Shown: positions 1 through 11,736, counted from the stretch's first letter. The stretch is DNA of 64,000 nt from Carettochelys insculpta (GCF_033958435.1 NC_134146.1:53835501-53899500), one strand, 5' to 3'. Notes: generated from the letters alone by a model not told the origin. Program-made: numbers and translations.

Positions 1-349
1 TCCCCCTAACTGCTTGTCCTCCCTGCCACCTTCTCAGCAGGGCTGTGTGGCTTCAGCAGGGGCAGACTTAGCCACCCCTCCCTTGAGCTCTCCTGCTCAC
101 ATCCCCCAACTGCAGCACAGTCAGCTCTCTGCCCTGCTGTGCTGAAAAAATGGAACTAAATTTAATTGTTTTAACATCCAGATCCTGATCCCTCCTGTCA
201 CCCTGCAGGCCAATAAACCAATTGCATTTAGTTCCATGATCTCCGACATGGCAGGGCAGGGAGCCCAAGAGGAGTCAGTAGCCAGAGCCACAAGTGACTC
301 CTTAAAGAGCCACATTCAGCTCCAGAGCCACAGGTTACCAACTCCTTTG
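1..349 (-). mobile_element. hAT-like DNA element, right part
   Basis: This is the terminal part of a non-autonomous hAT-like element whose left end lies outside the window. The segment ending near 349 reads, in reverse complement, as a terminus of the GTTGGTAACCTGTGGCTC type followed by the CTTTAAGGAGnC block. The same order of blocks appears in direct orientation at 27143-27838, including the ATGGAACTAAATTTAATTG-type internal stretch, so the two are members of one family in opposite orientations. No coding potential is visible. Family assignment rests on the terminus and on the 8-bp target duplication of the sister copy. Confidence 0.6.
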
Positions 350-455
350 CTAGACCATATTTACCTCCCATGATTTGGCAAATTCTTTTGTTCAGCACCG
401 GTCAGTTCCAGAGAGTGCCAGACTAGAGAGATTCAACCTGTATTAGACTAGTCAG
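350..455 (-). repeat. Fragment of an interspersed repeat shared with 36698-36795
   Basis: The reverse complement carries blocks CTAGTCTGGCA, GGAACTGACCGG and GAATTTGCC, which align imperfectly with the + strand at 36698-36795 (CTGGTCTGACA, GGACCTCACC, GATTTTGC). It is probably an old DNA-transposon end. I cannot name the family. Confidence 0.4.
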
Positions 456-1377
456 TTTCACTTTTGTTATGTATCTTTGAAAAAGAGTAACAAAAAATAG
501 AAAGAGCAAGGATGAAGAAAAGTTTACTAGTTAGTAATTACTAATGTGAGTCATATATGCTTTAAAAACTGGAGGTTTTTAACCTGCAGTGTCTCTTGAA
601 AGCTGCTGCTTTAAGTTTTTTAGTCACTCAGCAGCGCTTGTATTTTGTCCTCATGAAAGATTAATAGTAAGAGAGGTAGCCATGTTAGTCTGTATTCTAA
701 CAAAACAAACAAGCATTCAAGTAGCACTTTAAAAACTAACAAAAGGTGGTTCATTTTAAGTAATGATGTGAGTTTTATTCTTTGACAAAATCTCTCTGCA
801 CATTACAAATGTTTTGTGGAATTTCTTCAAAAAATGTGTGATTTAAAGCAATGATTTCACTAAAGTTATCTCTCTAATTTCTTCTTACTGCTGTCTAACA
901 TGAAAGTTATCTTGATTACAGATGAGTATGGTTGTTCAAAAGGTCCATTTTATTAACAGCTGTTTTCCTAAAGCATTCAGTGATATTGACAATATATACT
1001 TTTTGCCCTCAATCAATGGGTTTTTAATATTTACTTTTGCTGTCTCTGCTTAATGCTTTGCTTAACTGATTTTTGACTTCGTTATAATTTCTTTTAAAAA
1101 GTATCTGATTACATATTAGCTGGAGTCCCTCATAGCTGAGAGGATAGTTGAGTAACTGTAGCCTTAAAGAGGTTTTGAAAGTATATACTGTCTTTCTTTA
1201 AATCTGTTTGCATGAGCTACTTCTTGAGGTGTTCAGTAATCCAAGTTGCATGATGTTTGTTTTAATTAGTAACATATCTTAATTTAATTTAAAAAAATTT
1301 CAAACTGCTGTGCATTCATTTATTGCTATAATAAGCTCAAACAACAAAGTAACTAATCTAAAATAAAAGACAGCTCT
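456..1377. other. AT-rich intronic sequence
   Basis: Part of the DLG1 intron upstream of the first exon seen here. Apart from the Penelope-like fragment at 671-757 I see no exon, RNA gene or recognisable repeat. Confidence 0.6.
671..757 (+). repeat. Penelope-like element terminal fragment
   Basis: The stretch GAGGTAGCCATGTTAGTCTG followed by a decayed ACTAACA block matches the terminal repeat that precedes the RT gene of the Penelope-like element at 43691. Only the start of the repeat is present. Confidence 0.55.
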
Positions 1378-1932
1378 TCAAGTGATGGTCCATATGTGCA
1401 TTCCCTAAGTGGGTATCTATGTGCCTGAGTCTAGAAGTTCAAACAAGCAGTGTCTGTAGGTCCACACATGCACAGTGGATCTCCTCATGCTCCAAACTGA
1501 GGGAATAAAGGGTCAGTGCAGATCATTGTGTCTCCACTTCCTCGTTACTGCCACGTGATTTGAGTTGGAATCCCATGTCCAGTTCAGTCTTCCCTTTTGG
1601 GAACTATAATGTGATTAATCTTAACAAACAGTCTTACAAAGGTAAGGGACGTGAATATTGTTGCATTTCTGTCCATACAGCTTCTGAGAGAGGCCTCCTT
1701 CCTTTCTCATTCCAATTCAGTGCACCCTAACATGCGGGTCCGAAAGAGTTAGACCCACATAAATCATCTGTCCAAAAAGGAAAGCCACAAAAGAAGGATC
1801 TGATGTTACCAGTTCTGGTTCTGGCTCCAACCTACAAACCTAAGTAGCAGTATACCATATATCTGTCTTGGATTTCAGTGCTGAGATCCCATCCAGTAGC
1901 TCCAACAGCCTCCATGCAGGAACACTAGACTT

Positions 1933-3480
1933 TTGAATGGCTTTAACCCCCTGGTACCCTCTTCAGGACCACCCCCCTCCAGGGACCAAGGGGGACCAAA
2001 ACCTTTGCCTCATGAATTGCACACAGTCTTCCTTGCTATTGGGTCCAGCTCTTATAGAGACATCCTCCTGAGGGAAAGAATATTCACCTCTACATCATCT
2101 GTAAGTAATGCCCTCCTGTTGGCTCCATTGGTGCTGCCAGGAGAACAGGTGCCTATTGTCTTGTCAAGAGAATCTGCGGCTCCTGATGAGGCTTCTTCCT
2201 CATGCCCAAAAGGATACCAAGCCTGGTCAGAGATCCAAGAAGGTATTGGAATATCCCACTTCCTTTCAAATATGGTTTTCCAAGGGTCTGCAGTACCAAA
2301 TACAATTAGGTCCTCCCACACTGGGCGATCTCTGCTTGTCTTATTTTGGCTTATGGGATCCATACAACAGAGTTCTAGGATGTGTGCAGAATTCAGGCAA
2401 ACCCTCCTGAATAACCAACTAGCTCTATTAGAATTTTTTTGAGGAGGAAGACATCAAGATGGTATATCATCTTCCTCACTGGATCAGCCAGTTAACCCTT
2501 TCTCCCACTGTCCCCCTGAAATTTACAGACAGTACCAGGTGTTGTTGTAGATGGTGGTAGCTCAACTACAGATACATCAGTGATTCAAGACACAACAGGA
2601 CCAACTGGATATCTTCCAGCCCTCTACTGAGGGTGAGTCTTCCTGGTTAAACCAAGATATTCTGAAATTCACCAGAAGATTTGACACACCCCTGTCTTTT
2701 ATTCCCCTACACCAAAGAGGGCTGAGAAATTATACTTAATACCAGCAAACATGTCTAAGACCATATTTATCCATCCAGCACTCAATTCCTATGCAAGCAG
2801 CTACAGAGAGGTCTAGGGCTCAATGTTCCAATAGTCCCCCAAATGATAGTCGGTAAATGCCAATTCCTTTTGGCTTGGAAGAATTCTCTTCAGTGAGTCT
2901 CCAGTTCAGAGTTGCTGACTACCAGGCAATGATTCAAAATATGATTGCCTTAAATTATGCAAAATTTACAGAGTTTAAAGAAACAACTACATAGACTAAC
3001 AGATACTTTTGAGCATAAGCTTTCGTGGGCCAAGACCCACTTTTTCAGATGCAGTTTAAAGACAAACTTCTCTAGCAAGGCAGGACCTGTTCCAAGCCCT
3101 CACAGTCAAAGGCAAGCTGGCAACCAAAACATGACTTCAGGGGTCAGTTGACAGCTGATACTGCCTCTAGATCCATCACCGCAACTGTAATACCAAGGTG
3201 TGAGTTCTGGTTGAAATCTTCAGGGCTACCCCGGGAGATCCATCAAGGACATTTCCTTTTGGTGAAGCTAATCTTTTTAATGCAAAGTGAAGACGATGCA
3301 CACTCTAAAAGATGACAGAACACCTTATACTTCCTGGACATTTATATCCCAGCCCCAAAGAGGAAACACCCTAAGCAGCACTATAAACTCAGACCACCTG
3401 CTTAGATGTTCTGTTGTTAACATTCACGTTAATGTCAGCATAACGAGCAAAGGACTCACAACCCCCATCATATGACTGGT
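1933..3480 (+). pseudogene. DIRS gag-like remnant of relic A
   Basis: A 169-codon open stretch at 1933-2442 is followed by broken frames. Near 2880-2960 the translation resembles the gag segment of the better DIRS copy (pattern FSSVSLQFRVADYQAM against VYSSSTLLLRMANYAAH). Near 3200-3350 it resembles the segment W-L-K-S-S-G-L-P-R-E followed by a TLYFLDIYIPAPKRK-like motif (compare TLGIYTPPYRKK). Gag function is known only by position and by the zinc motif in sister copies. This copy is dead: stops and a 79-bp Penelope insertion break it. Confidence 0.5.
2982..3060 (+). repeat. Penelope-like terminal fragment inside DIRS relic A
   Basis: Contains ATAGACTAACAGATAC, GAGCATAAGCTTTCGTGGGC and a decayed TTCATCAGATGCA block. 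These are the same motifs in the same order as in the repeat before the Penelope-like RT at 43691. It interrupts the gag-like remnant, so it arrived after the DIRS copy. Confidence 0.65.
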
Positions 3481-3819
3481 TCTACGTCTACAACTACCAC
3501 AGCCCTATAAAGGGGTTCTTTAGATGATATGGTCATGGACTGCATGCTGATATTGATGCCATGCCTCATTTCTCCCCCTGCCTTTGTTGCTTACCACTTT
3601 ACCACTTTTCTATCAATTGTACTGTAGTCTATAGTTATTTCTATACAGGGGAGTAATAAACATCATAACCACCCAGTCTAAGCTGTAAACCTCATCACAA
3701 ACCACCTTTTGGGACCCTTTTCAGGGACCACTCTTACGAGGAAATTCTGCATTGAGAGAAATTCTCTTTGGAAAGGGGCTTTAGAACCAGTGCCTCCTGA
3801 ATATCAGAGTATTTTGATC

Positions 3820-4240
3820 TTTTCCAAAATAAGGCCACAATTTCAGTGGGCTCTCAACGTCATTCAGTGCTTTCTAAACCGCCTTACATATTAGCCACCC
3901 ATTCTGTGTCCCAGTATTTCATGAGGGTTGTCTTCCTAATTCCTGTCACGTGAGTCAGAAGGGTGAATGAGCCGTGAGCACTCATGGCAAACCCATCATT
4001 TGCTTCTTTTCATAAAGCAAAGGTTTCTGTTTGCCTGTACCCAAAAATTCACCCCTGAAGTGATTAGAATTTCATGTCAATAAAACTGCTCACTTTACCA
4101 GTATTTTTTTCGAGAGCTACAGGCCTCCACTGAGGAGTAAATTCTTTATTCCCTGGACATCAAGTAGACACTGGCCTTTTATCCTCAAGGAGACAAAGCA
4201 GTTAGAAAAACCTGAAGGCTTATTGTTGCCATAATAGGAC
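3820..4240 (+). pseudogene. DIRS tyrosine recombinase remnant of relic A
   Basis: Broken frames read LNVIQCFLNRLT, then a segment like ACTQKFTPEVI, then a piece ending KAVRKT. The matching order in the intact DIRS copy is LDLVLSALTGPPFEP, LHPAFVPKVSSEF and KSFRKTDS. Several stops and frameshifts are present, and the catalytic arginine region is not recognisable. Confidence 0.45.
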
Positions 4241-4309
4241 AAAATAAAGAACTGAGCTATATCTGCCCTGGGGTTCCCCAAATTGACTTCAGCCTGCATT
4301 ATCCTTTGC

Positions 4310-4825
4310 CGTCAACTGTATCATATTCTCCTCTTCCACCCACTGGGGTGGAGGAGACAGGGATACCAGAAGGGAGACTTATGGGGGTGAAGCCCTCCCT
4401 CCCATACCCATTCCTCACACCTTTTTAAGACTCGTTTCCCCAGGCTGGTAGTGCTGCTGCTGTGGTTTCAAAGGCAGGGCATTGCTGAGTAGGCAAGTCT
4501 CCTTTCCCTGAATATAGAAAACAGCAGTGGCAGAGGAGGTCAGGCTACTACTACTGATGAACAGCAGGAATGGTACTGGCTTTCCAGGTTTCTTTTATGT
4601 GGTCCAGAGAGCAAGTGTAACCTGAGGACTTGGAGCTGGCTTTGGAGGTGCTGGTTCTGGAAAAGAGGCTCTGTTGTCGTTTCTTAGGAAGGGTGTTGTC
4701 ACTGCTAAGTCATTTTTACTGCATAGCCTTTGCTGACCCCACCTGGAACTCTGCTGCCATTTCCTAGTAATGCCTGAGTCAGCATGTTGCAGGGCTGGTA
4801 TGACTTAGCCCCACTGCGAAAGTGA
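4310..4825. other. Unassigned insertion inside DIRS relic A
   Basis: About 500 bp between the recombinase remnant and the CR1 end. It starts with a short palindrome-like CCACCCACTGGGGTGGAGG. I see no coding potential or known family. Confidence 0.3.
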
Positions 4826-5325
4826 CCACGAGAAAGTACGAGCATGGAGTATGTCCAATTCTGGAGCCGCTATTGCAAAAAGGATGTGAATGCATTGGAG
4901 AGAGTCCAGCAGAGAGCATTAAAAATTATTAGTGGGTTCTGGAGCACATGACCTCAGGGGAGAGGCTGACAGATTTGGGTTTATTTAGTCCACAGAAGAG
5001 AAGGGGGCGGTGGGGAGGGAAATTGATAACAGCCTTCAGCTTCTTGAAAGGTGATTCCAAAGGGTATGGGGAGAGGCTGTTCTCAGTGGTGACAGAACGA
5101 GGAGCAGTGGTTTCAAGTTGCAGTAGATTTAATTTGGATACTAGGAAAAACTATTTCACTAGGAGGGTGATGAAGCTCTGGAGTAGGTTACCTTGGGATA
5201 TGAGTGAATCTCCATCCCTAGAGGTTTTTAAGTCACAGGTTGACAAAGCTTTGGCTGGAAGGATTTGGTTGAGATTTGTCCTGCTTTTAGCAAGGGGGTT
5301 GGACTCGATGACCTCCTAGGATTCT
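4826..5325 (+). mobile_element. CR1 LINE, 3' end
   Basis: 5'-truncated CR1. Translation across 4840-5310 shows the CR1 ORF2 C-terminal pattern: a YVQFW-like start, ERVQQRALK, ERLTDLGLFSPQKRR, GERLFSVVTERG, NLDTRKNYFTRRVMKLWSRLP and PSLEVFKSQVD. It is followed by the CR1 3' UTR (GGACTCGATGACCTCCTAGG) and ends near ATTCTGTGG. A 123-codon open frame remains at 4948-5319. It is a dead fragment with no RT core. Confidence 0.85.
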
Positions 5326-5339
5326 GTGGAGTGGGAGGA

Positions 5340-5689
5340 TGGTGCAGAAAACCATGAATTTGTCACAGTAATTTGGGCCTCAGGATTATATCTGTTGAGG
5401 TCCATCTCCTACTCCTCTTGGCCAACCCAACTCCAGCCTCTGTACCCATGCCTGAATCTCTAGGCTGTCAACGCCAGCATTATCCCTTTACTGTGATTTC
5501 CTTGCCTGCTCTAGTTCCTTCAGCCTATTCCACATCCCCATCCCCACAGCTTCCATATCAGATGCAAATTCTAGTCTAACCCCCACTCCACAGAATAAAA
5601 AAGTCCCATATGCTGCAGATGTGCTGTTTTAGTTAGCATTGAAAGCTGATGCTATTTGGTGAAATTTTAGTAAATGGTGTTAATTTTTT
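5340..5689. other. C-rich unassigned segment
   Basis: Pyrimidine-rich sequence with degenerate blocks of the ACCCATGCCTG / CACATCCCCATCCC kind, similar in flavour to the C-rich interiors of the hAT elements at 7356 and 61680. No clear ends are visible. Confidence 0.3.
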
Positions 5690-5990
5690 AGACTTCATCC
5701 TCAACTGCTGGAGACCCCAAATGGTACCCTAATGAGGGCCTATTCCACTAAAGCACAAATAACCTGTGCAGCATCTTTGTGAGATTTATCTTTACTAGAA
5801 CAGTACAAGGCAGCTGCCTGGAGCTCCTTATAGCATGAGGAAATCTATTGCACGTGTGGACCAACATACCCTGTTGGCTAGAATTTCCAGACTCAGCTGC
5901 CCACAGTGCATATGTATCCACAAGTTGAATAGAAATGGGACCACACATCTTGACTATTCCAGTGAGAGGTAAGTAATGTCCATTTCCTCT
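5690..5990 (+). repeat. DIRS recombinase C-terminus and right terminal repeat (relic A)
   Basis: The segment near 5790-5840 decodes imperfectly as a stretch with AAAWSSL, matching CRAATWSSYDTF of the intact recombinase. The following CATATGTATCCAC…GGACCACACATCTTGA…GAGGTAAGTAATG matches the right terminal repeat pattern (CACGGGGACACATCTCGAAG … GGTGAGTAAC). Confidence 0.5.
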
Positions 5991-7232
5991 GAGATTACCG
6001 ATTTTTGTTTAAAAATAAAAATAAAAACATGTTCTTTGCTTTGAAATAAAAGAGAGGAGAATATTTATAGCAATATATGGATTTAGAAAGACCTTTAGGT
6101 GCCATCCATTGCTATACAATTGCATTGAAGCAACATTAGGGTCACTTATGACACATGAATGTGTATGATAAATGTCAATGAATTCTCCAAAAATTGGCCA
6201 AACAAGTTTTTGGTGGTATTAGTTGAATGTTCAGGAAAACGTCTTTGTTTAAAGAATAATTAATGTATTATCTGAATTGCTGGCTTTTGAATTTTTAATG
6301 TTATGGTTTACATGACTTGAATGATGAATGTTGTTAAAATCATATTGTGACAGATTTTCATCATTTCACACTAAACTTTGTATGAATGCAGTGATGGCAG
6401 CTGAAGTACATTTTCAGATGCTTACATTTTACATATTAAAAGCTTGCAGCCATTGAAGGTGAATATTAAATGATTATCTCATTCACTGCTGATGTTCTCT
6501 CTGGAGCTGAGAACAGTCTCCTTATTTACATCTGTTCCAACTTCACATTTAAAATTGTTTTGTCATAGATAAAATGTATTAAATAAGCATTATTTTGTAT
6601 ATAGAGTATAAAAATGTCTTTTCTAGTGACTGTATTATATAAAAGATATTTTGGCTAAATATCCATTTGTGAAAGAGTTCATGCAGCAGCTTAAGACAGA
6701 CATATACAAGTTTGTGGCATTTATATTTAAATATAAAAAAAGAAAATCTACAATCTAAATGCAGTTCTAGTGTAGAAAAGATCTTAATGAATGTGCTTCT
6801 GCTTCTAGCAGTGAATGACAACATGCATGCATTTTTTTCAGTAAAACATTTGCAAGAGTGTTGAACAGTACCTAAAACTTCTCGTATCTCATGCTTGACA
6901 TAAATTAAACATTCTAACATTTTCTATAAAAATCTTCATGCCATAAATAAAAGCAAACTGTAAAAACTTTAATAAAACAGGTATGCCCATTGTGTTATGA
7001 AAATTTTTGTTTGGCCTGTCTTTGTGGTGATTTTTAATGAACCGCTCCGTAGAGAATTTCCTTCTTGAGTATTATCATGATGTATGTGTTGAGGATTGTC
7101 TGATCTAACTTTCTTTCTCTGACAGACTGTTATTTTACATGTATGCCAGTTAGTTTAAAAAGAAAAAGAAAAAAAAAAAGAAAAGCTACTTACCACTTCA
7201 GCAAATTTTCTTACATATGTTTAAATTTTTAG
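5991..7232. other. AT-rich DLG1 intron
   Basis: No repeat or exon is recognised. An A-rich run (AAAAAGAAAAAGAAAA type) lies near 7158-7184, just before the polypyrimidine tract and AG of the first exon. Confidence 0.6.
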
Positions 7233-7283
7233 GTGGCCAAGAAGAGTACGTCTTGTCTTATGAGCCAGTCAGCCAACAAGAAG
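7233..7283 (+). CDS. DLG1: DLG1 exon (hook region before the GuK domain)
   Basis: A 51-bp exon between a pyrimidine-rich acceptor ending AG (7231-7232) and a GTTTGT donor. It enters with the last two bases of an arginine codon and encodes GQEEYVLSYEPVSQQE, leaving one base of the next valine codon. This is the segment that links the SH3/hook region to the guanylate-kinase-like domain in the scaffold protein DLG1/SAP97, which organises receptors and polarity complexes under the plasma membrane. The phase fits exactly with the next exon at 10351. Upstream exons, including the alternatively spliced hook inserts, are not in the window. The DLG1 call over DLG2-4 rests on residue choices recalled from the family. 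Confidence 0.93.
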
Positions 7284-7355
7284 GTTTGTAGAACCTAGTA
7301 AATTTTTAAAAATATGTTTATTGTGATAGCAAAATTGTTCCGTGTGCACCTAAAT

Positions 7356-8290
7356 CAGGGCTAGGCAAAATATGGCTGTGGGGCCAGATCTGCCTGCCTG
7401 CCCCACCCCACTTCAGTGCCCAGAAAAGCCAGTTGTAGGGTTCTGTGAATGCTGCAGAGCCCAGGATAGGAGGGAGCACAGAGAGGCTACCCACGTCCTT
7501 ACCCCAGCAAAATCTTGCAGCTCCCACTAGCCATTTTCCAGACAGTAAGAGCTACCTGTATGCAGGAGAGGTAGCATGTTACCTACCTCTTCCCTGGGCT
7601 CAGAGCAATACCTGTGACCCTTGCACTGCTCTGAGAACGTGGCAGGGCATGGAAGGGAAGCACTCTAGCTAAGGAACCTGCCTGGCTGCTGACTGGGAAC
7701 CGCCCAGGTAAGTGCCTGCCTGCTAGATCTTGCCTCTGGCACTCCAGGCTCTCCCTGCCTCCCAGTCCTCTGCACCCCTCCTACATCCCTACTCTATATA
7801 ACCCAAACCCTCTGTACCCCTGCTCCTGCACCCATACCTCCTCCCAGATCCTGCACCCCTCGTTCATCACCCCTTCTCCAGGTCACAGTCCCCTCTCAGA
7901 ACCTGCTGTCATTCCTGCCTCAGGTCGCAAACCCTTCCCAGGTCCTGCATTCCTTTCTACGTCACCCCCACCACCACCCTTTCTCCAGATCAGAATCCTC
8001 TCATGCACCCATACTCTTCTCAGACTATGCATTCCAATCTCCTTTCCCATATCACAGCCCAAACCCCTGCCCCAAGTCACAACCCTCTTCCAGACCCTGC
8101 ATCCACTTCTACACATCTCTCTCAGGTCAGAATCTTCTTCTGCATCTGTACCCTTTTCTGGACCCTTCAGCTCAGTTCTCTGTCCCTGGTCACAACCCTC
8201 TCATTCACCCAAAGTATCTGCCAGATCCTAAACTCCCTTCTGCATCCAACCGCCTCTCAAGACCCGACACCGCCTCCATTAATATCGTAG
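7356..8290. mobile_element. hAT-like element with a C-rich degenerate minisatellite interior
   Basis: The left end CAGGGCTAGGCAAAATATGGC is a hAT-type terminus. From about 7735 to 8280 the interior is a degenerate tandem of roughly 30-bp units built from blocks like CAGATCCTGCACCCCT and CAGGTCACAACCC. Similar interiors occur at 27510-27650, 35700-35950 and 61690-61880, where hAT termini are also seen. The right end near 8290 (TATGGCCCTTGTCCAC) is weak, and I find no clean target duplication. Confidence 0.5.
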
Positions 8291-10350
8291 AAGAGTATGG
8301 CCCTTGTCCACTTAACAATTCTTTCCCATCCCACTCTAGACACTGACATTACACTTAACACCACAATATCTATATACATAAAACAAATTAAATTATTATT
8401 CCAATATATGCATGACCATGTCATCAATATTAGTGAGTCTTAATACAAGTTCCAGGTAATATCTTTATACCACTGATTTTACACAGGGAAAATTTATGTT
8501 TGAGTTTTGTGTGAATTGGAATCCTGTCAGATCCTCGAGCTTGGTTACTTGTTTTTTTTAATACTCTTAATATGTTTCTGTTCTACTCTAATTCCATTTC
8601 CCCATTCTAGGGCAGCAGAAGGCTTTATGTTAACAAATTATTGACACTTTTAAAGTGCCAGCTAGAGCTGATAAAAATATTTTTTCACTATATTTACCAT
8701 TTTTAAAAAAGATTTATTTTTACAACACATTTAAGTATTTTAAACGTTTTTGTTTTTGAAAAAATGTTCATTGAAAAGCCTATTTGTTCCTATTCTAAAT
8801 ATCCCCCACCCTCAACACATGATTTTTACATGAACGCTTTCATTATCTTAATCACATAATGTGGGGTTTTTGTTTGTTTGTTTTTCAAAATTGAAGTTTT
8901 GAATTTTTAGAAGTGAACCTTTCCAGCTTCAAAAATGTGTCTGAAAATGGAAGGGTGTCAAAATGTTGTAAAACTTAATGGGATAACAGCCAGAATTCTT
9001 CCTCAGCTTCTGTTATTTTTAAGTTATTTCTAAATGCCACCACCATTTCATTCTTTCATCATTCTGATCCCTTTCTAAGTGTGCAGTTGCTATCTATTTG
9101 GATTGATTTTTCAGCAGACTGAGAGTTAAGTTGTTAGGATCTATACCTCATTTTTGAATTTGAAAGTAAAAAGGCTCATCAGAATATTCTGTATGTGCAG
9201 TATATAATTACAATAGTATTTATAAAGTGTGCAAGAAAGAGAAAATTATCCTGATGCTTAGAAATCTTCAGGGAGAGTCCAAAGGAGTAGTGGGGGGATT
9301 TCAGGATACCTGAGATTTCTCAGAATCAGCATCATGTTCAGTGTCACAGTTTCAAGGTATTGCAGTTGCACCTGAATTTTGCAGTCCCTCAAGGATACCT
9401 TCTTAAGGTTTCTGACTCTCAGTCATTGCCTGGCTTTTGTGGAAATTCATATCTATTTCCCCTTTAAGTCAGGGTTTTTAATGCTCACAACTTACCACAC
9501 AGCTCTTTCTAAGCAAGAATATTAGTATAAAATCATTAAAGAGAATTTTTTAAATAAAGTTTCCAATACACGTGGTAAAAGTTTACAAGAGGTTGCCCAT
9601 CTGTCTTGTTGGGCTCTAGTAGGCCAAAGTCTTTCCAAGCCTTTTGCAGGCGTTGAGGACTTTTGGACAGGAAGATCCTGCCTGTTACTGGGTAGAAAGA
9701 AGGCACTGAGTCAGTTTAAATCTAGCTTTTTAATATCAAACCCCCTTTTTAAAATCTGTTGGTCTCTGCAAAATCCAGTTTGAACCAGTATATGCAAGCC
9801 TCCCCAGGAAATGATATCTCTGTGGAGATATTTGAGACCTAAATGATTCACCTTAATCACCTCCCACTGGTAATTTCTGGTAGAGCTGTAGCAGTTCTTT
9901 CCTCCACCCAAGAGTTGCATGTGCACACACATGCACAGACATGCACACACACACCCGCACACACCCATTCATAAACATAATACAGTTTGGTTCCCAAAGC
10001 ATGCAGTTGCAGTATCTGTTCAATTCAGCATCCATTGTTCTCAAAATAGCTAGTCTCAAAATATAGTAACTATTGAAATTCTTAAATGATGCTGTTGGTT
10101 AGTGAGCGCTTTTGAAAAATCTTACACTCTTTAGGACATAAATATCCATTTTTGTGATCCATTTTTCAAAGGTGTGGAGCATGCAGCAGCTCATGTTGAC
10201 TTCAGTACGGCTTGGCTTACAGCCTTCAGTAATTTCTCTCACCTGGTGTACATTTTGCCTGTTTTAGCTGTATTAGGTTGTTGGTGAAATGTGAAGGTGT
10301 TTTAATGATCATGCTATAATGAAAAAATATTATGTCTGTATCTTCAACAG
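8291..10350. other. DLG1 intron, no recognised element
   Basis: AT-rich unique-looking sequence, with an AC-type simple repeat at 9918-9968. No exon, RNA gene or transposon is supported here. Confidence 0.6.
9918..9968. repeat. Imperfect (CA)n microsatellite
   Basis: Alternating CACA runs interrupted by TG and GC steps (gcacacacatgcacagacatgcacac and following). Confidence 0.9.
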
Positions 10351-10452
10351 TGAATTACACTCGACCAGTAATTGTTTTGGGACCCATGAAAGACAGAATA
10401 AATGATGATTTAATCTCAGAATTTCCAGACAAGTTTGGATCATGTGTTCCAC
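10351..10452 (+). CDS. DLG1: DLG1 exon (start of the guanylate-kinase-like domain)
   Basis: A 102-bp exon flanked by CTTCAACAG and GTAAGT. It completes the split valine codon and encodes [18 protein letters not shown] followed by [15 protein letters not shown], ending on the first base of a histidine codon. This is the first strand and the nucleotide-binding loop region of the GuK domain. The loop reads GPMKDR and not the GxxGxGKS of active guanylate kinases, as is known for MAGUK proteins, where the domain binds phosphopeptide partners and does not phosphorylate GMP. The reading frame is intact and joins the exons on both sides. Confidence 0.96.
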
Positions 10453-10730
10453 GTAAGTCCGTGCAAATACTGTAGTGAATTTAAACAGATAAATTGTCAT
10501 AGTCTTGCTGTAAAATCTGTCAAGCTCAGTAATTTTTTTATTGTGGCTTGTCTTTACCCTCCCAGAATTATTTAACTGTTAAATGTCTGTCTATTTCTCA
10601 TTTAACAATTTTACACTATAAATGGAAGACATTCTGTGGAAATATTTGCTTACAAGTATTGTAGAAAATATCATATTTGCAGTGAAAGCAGTAGCTTTCT
10701 ACTTAAATAGTTCTTCCTTTGTCTTTAAAG

Positions 10731-10903
10731 ATACTACCAGACCGAAACGAGATTATGAGGTGGATGGACGAGATTATCACTTTGTCACCTCTCGAGAACA
10801 GATGGAGAAGGATATTCAGGATCACAAATTCATTGAGGCTGGCCAGTATAACAATCACCTTTATGGAACAAGTGTTCAGTCAGTGCGGGAAGTAGCAGAA
10901 AAG
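10731..10903 (+). CDS. DLG1: DLG1 exon (GMP-binding subdomain of GuK)
   Basis: A 173-bp exon between GTCTTTAAAG and GTGAAA. It starts with the last two bases of the histidine codon and encodes [18 protein letters not shown], then a helix ([19 protein letters not shown]), then [19 protein letters not shown]. The RPKR…DYHFV and YNNHLYG motifs form the GMP-like / phosphopeptide pocket of MAGUK GuK domains. It ends on a complete codon, so the next exon starts in phase 0, as the exon at 17776 does. The open frame runs on after the donor to 10927, which would give a short read-through tail if the intron were retained. Confidence 0.96.
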
Positions 10904-11209
10904 GTGAAATCCAGTGCTGGTGTCTGACTTTCATTTGCTGAATTGATTTAAGTTTCACAGCTATATGGATAGGTCCTTATTTATGTATCATGCTCTTCTG
11001 AACATGTATAATAGCTAGTATAAAAGTACAGAATTCTTAACAGAGAATATATATACTATAATTTATATATACAACCGATTCTATTCACTATTCTAATCAG
11101 TATTTTAATACTATCATTTAGAGAAGAATTTGCTCCTTCTCACAAAAAAATCAATTTTGCTCTATCAAGGATTTAATATCAGAGTGACACAGAAGTATCT
11201 CATAGTACT
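10904..11209. other. DLG1 intron start
   Basis: AT-rich intron with an ATATA-rich patch near 11046-11075. No feature is supported. Confidence 0.5.
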
Positions 11210-11510
11210 AAGGGTACGTCTTCACCACAGGGAAGATTGACCTGGTTACAGTCAGTCTTCCAGAATTCAATTTAGTGCAACTGGTAGGGATGTACTGAAT
11301 CAAACTTACAGGCACCTACATCAGTGCCAGTACTTCTGCCCCCCGTTAAGCATAGGTGAAGTTGACAGGAGCGCATGCTCCCATTGACCTCCCTAGGTGA
11401 ATTTGCCATGAAAGCTGAGGTTAAGGTATGTCGACTCTAGCTATGTAATTAATGTAGGTAGACTTGTGTACCTGAATTTGAACTTCCACTGTAATGTACA
11501 TCTGCCCTTA
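11210..11510. mobile_element. Short TIR element (MITE)
   Basis: About 300 bp bounded by AAGGGTACGTCTTCACC on the left and GTACATCTGCCCTTA on the right, which are imperfect inverted repeats. The style (AAGGGTATGTCTACAC type) fits the PIF/Harbinger MITEs elsewhere in the window. The 3-bp target duplication is not clear. Confidence 0.5.
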
Positions 11511-11736
11511 GACCTTGTCTATTCTGAACCACAAAGTGCATGTAGTGACAGTTAAAGTTACCTCAGGACATACCTCATCCACCCAAAATCTCAAAAGAAT
11601 GAAAGTGAGAGGCTAAGGGGAAAGACCCCTGAATTCTTTTCCACTTACATATTGCCTATAGAGCTGTCGGTAACACACTCCCTATACCTTGTAATCTATC
11701 TGCAATAATTGCCAAAAAAACACACTCTCACTTGTA

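Larger units (their letters stand above)
1378..5990 (+). mobile_element. Degraded DIRS-like retrotransposon (relic A), interrupted
   Basis: An old DIRS-like copy. A decayed left terminal repeat starts at about 1378 (tcttcaagtgatggtcc), followed by gag-like remnants at 1930-3480, a tyrosine recombinase remnant at 3820-4240, and the recombinase C-terminus plus a right terminal repeat at 5690-5990 (GGTAAGTAATG end, compare GGTGAGTAACT in the intact copy). RT and RNase H are not recognisable and seem deleted. A Penelope fragment (2982-3060) and a CR1 3' end with flanking sequence (about 4826-5610) are inserted in it. All frames carry many stops, so this copy is much older than the one at 20565. 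Confidence 0.6.

Noticed and set aside
1..7232. Alternatively spliced DLG1 hook exons upstream of 7233
   Set aside because: I searched for the known insert peptides by eye in all + frames and saw no match with splice sites.
7883..8290. Open frames of 77 and 95 codons on opposite strands
   Set aside because: Low-complexity translation of the C-rich degenerate tandem in a hAT-like element.
10904..10927. Read-through of the DLG1 frame past the exon at 10731-10903
   Set aside because: A GT donor at 10904 and exact phase-0 continuation at 17776 show normal splicing. The short tail is intron.
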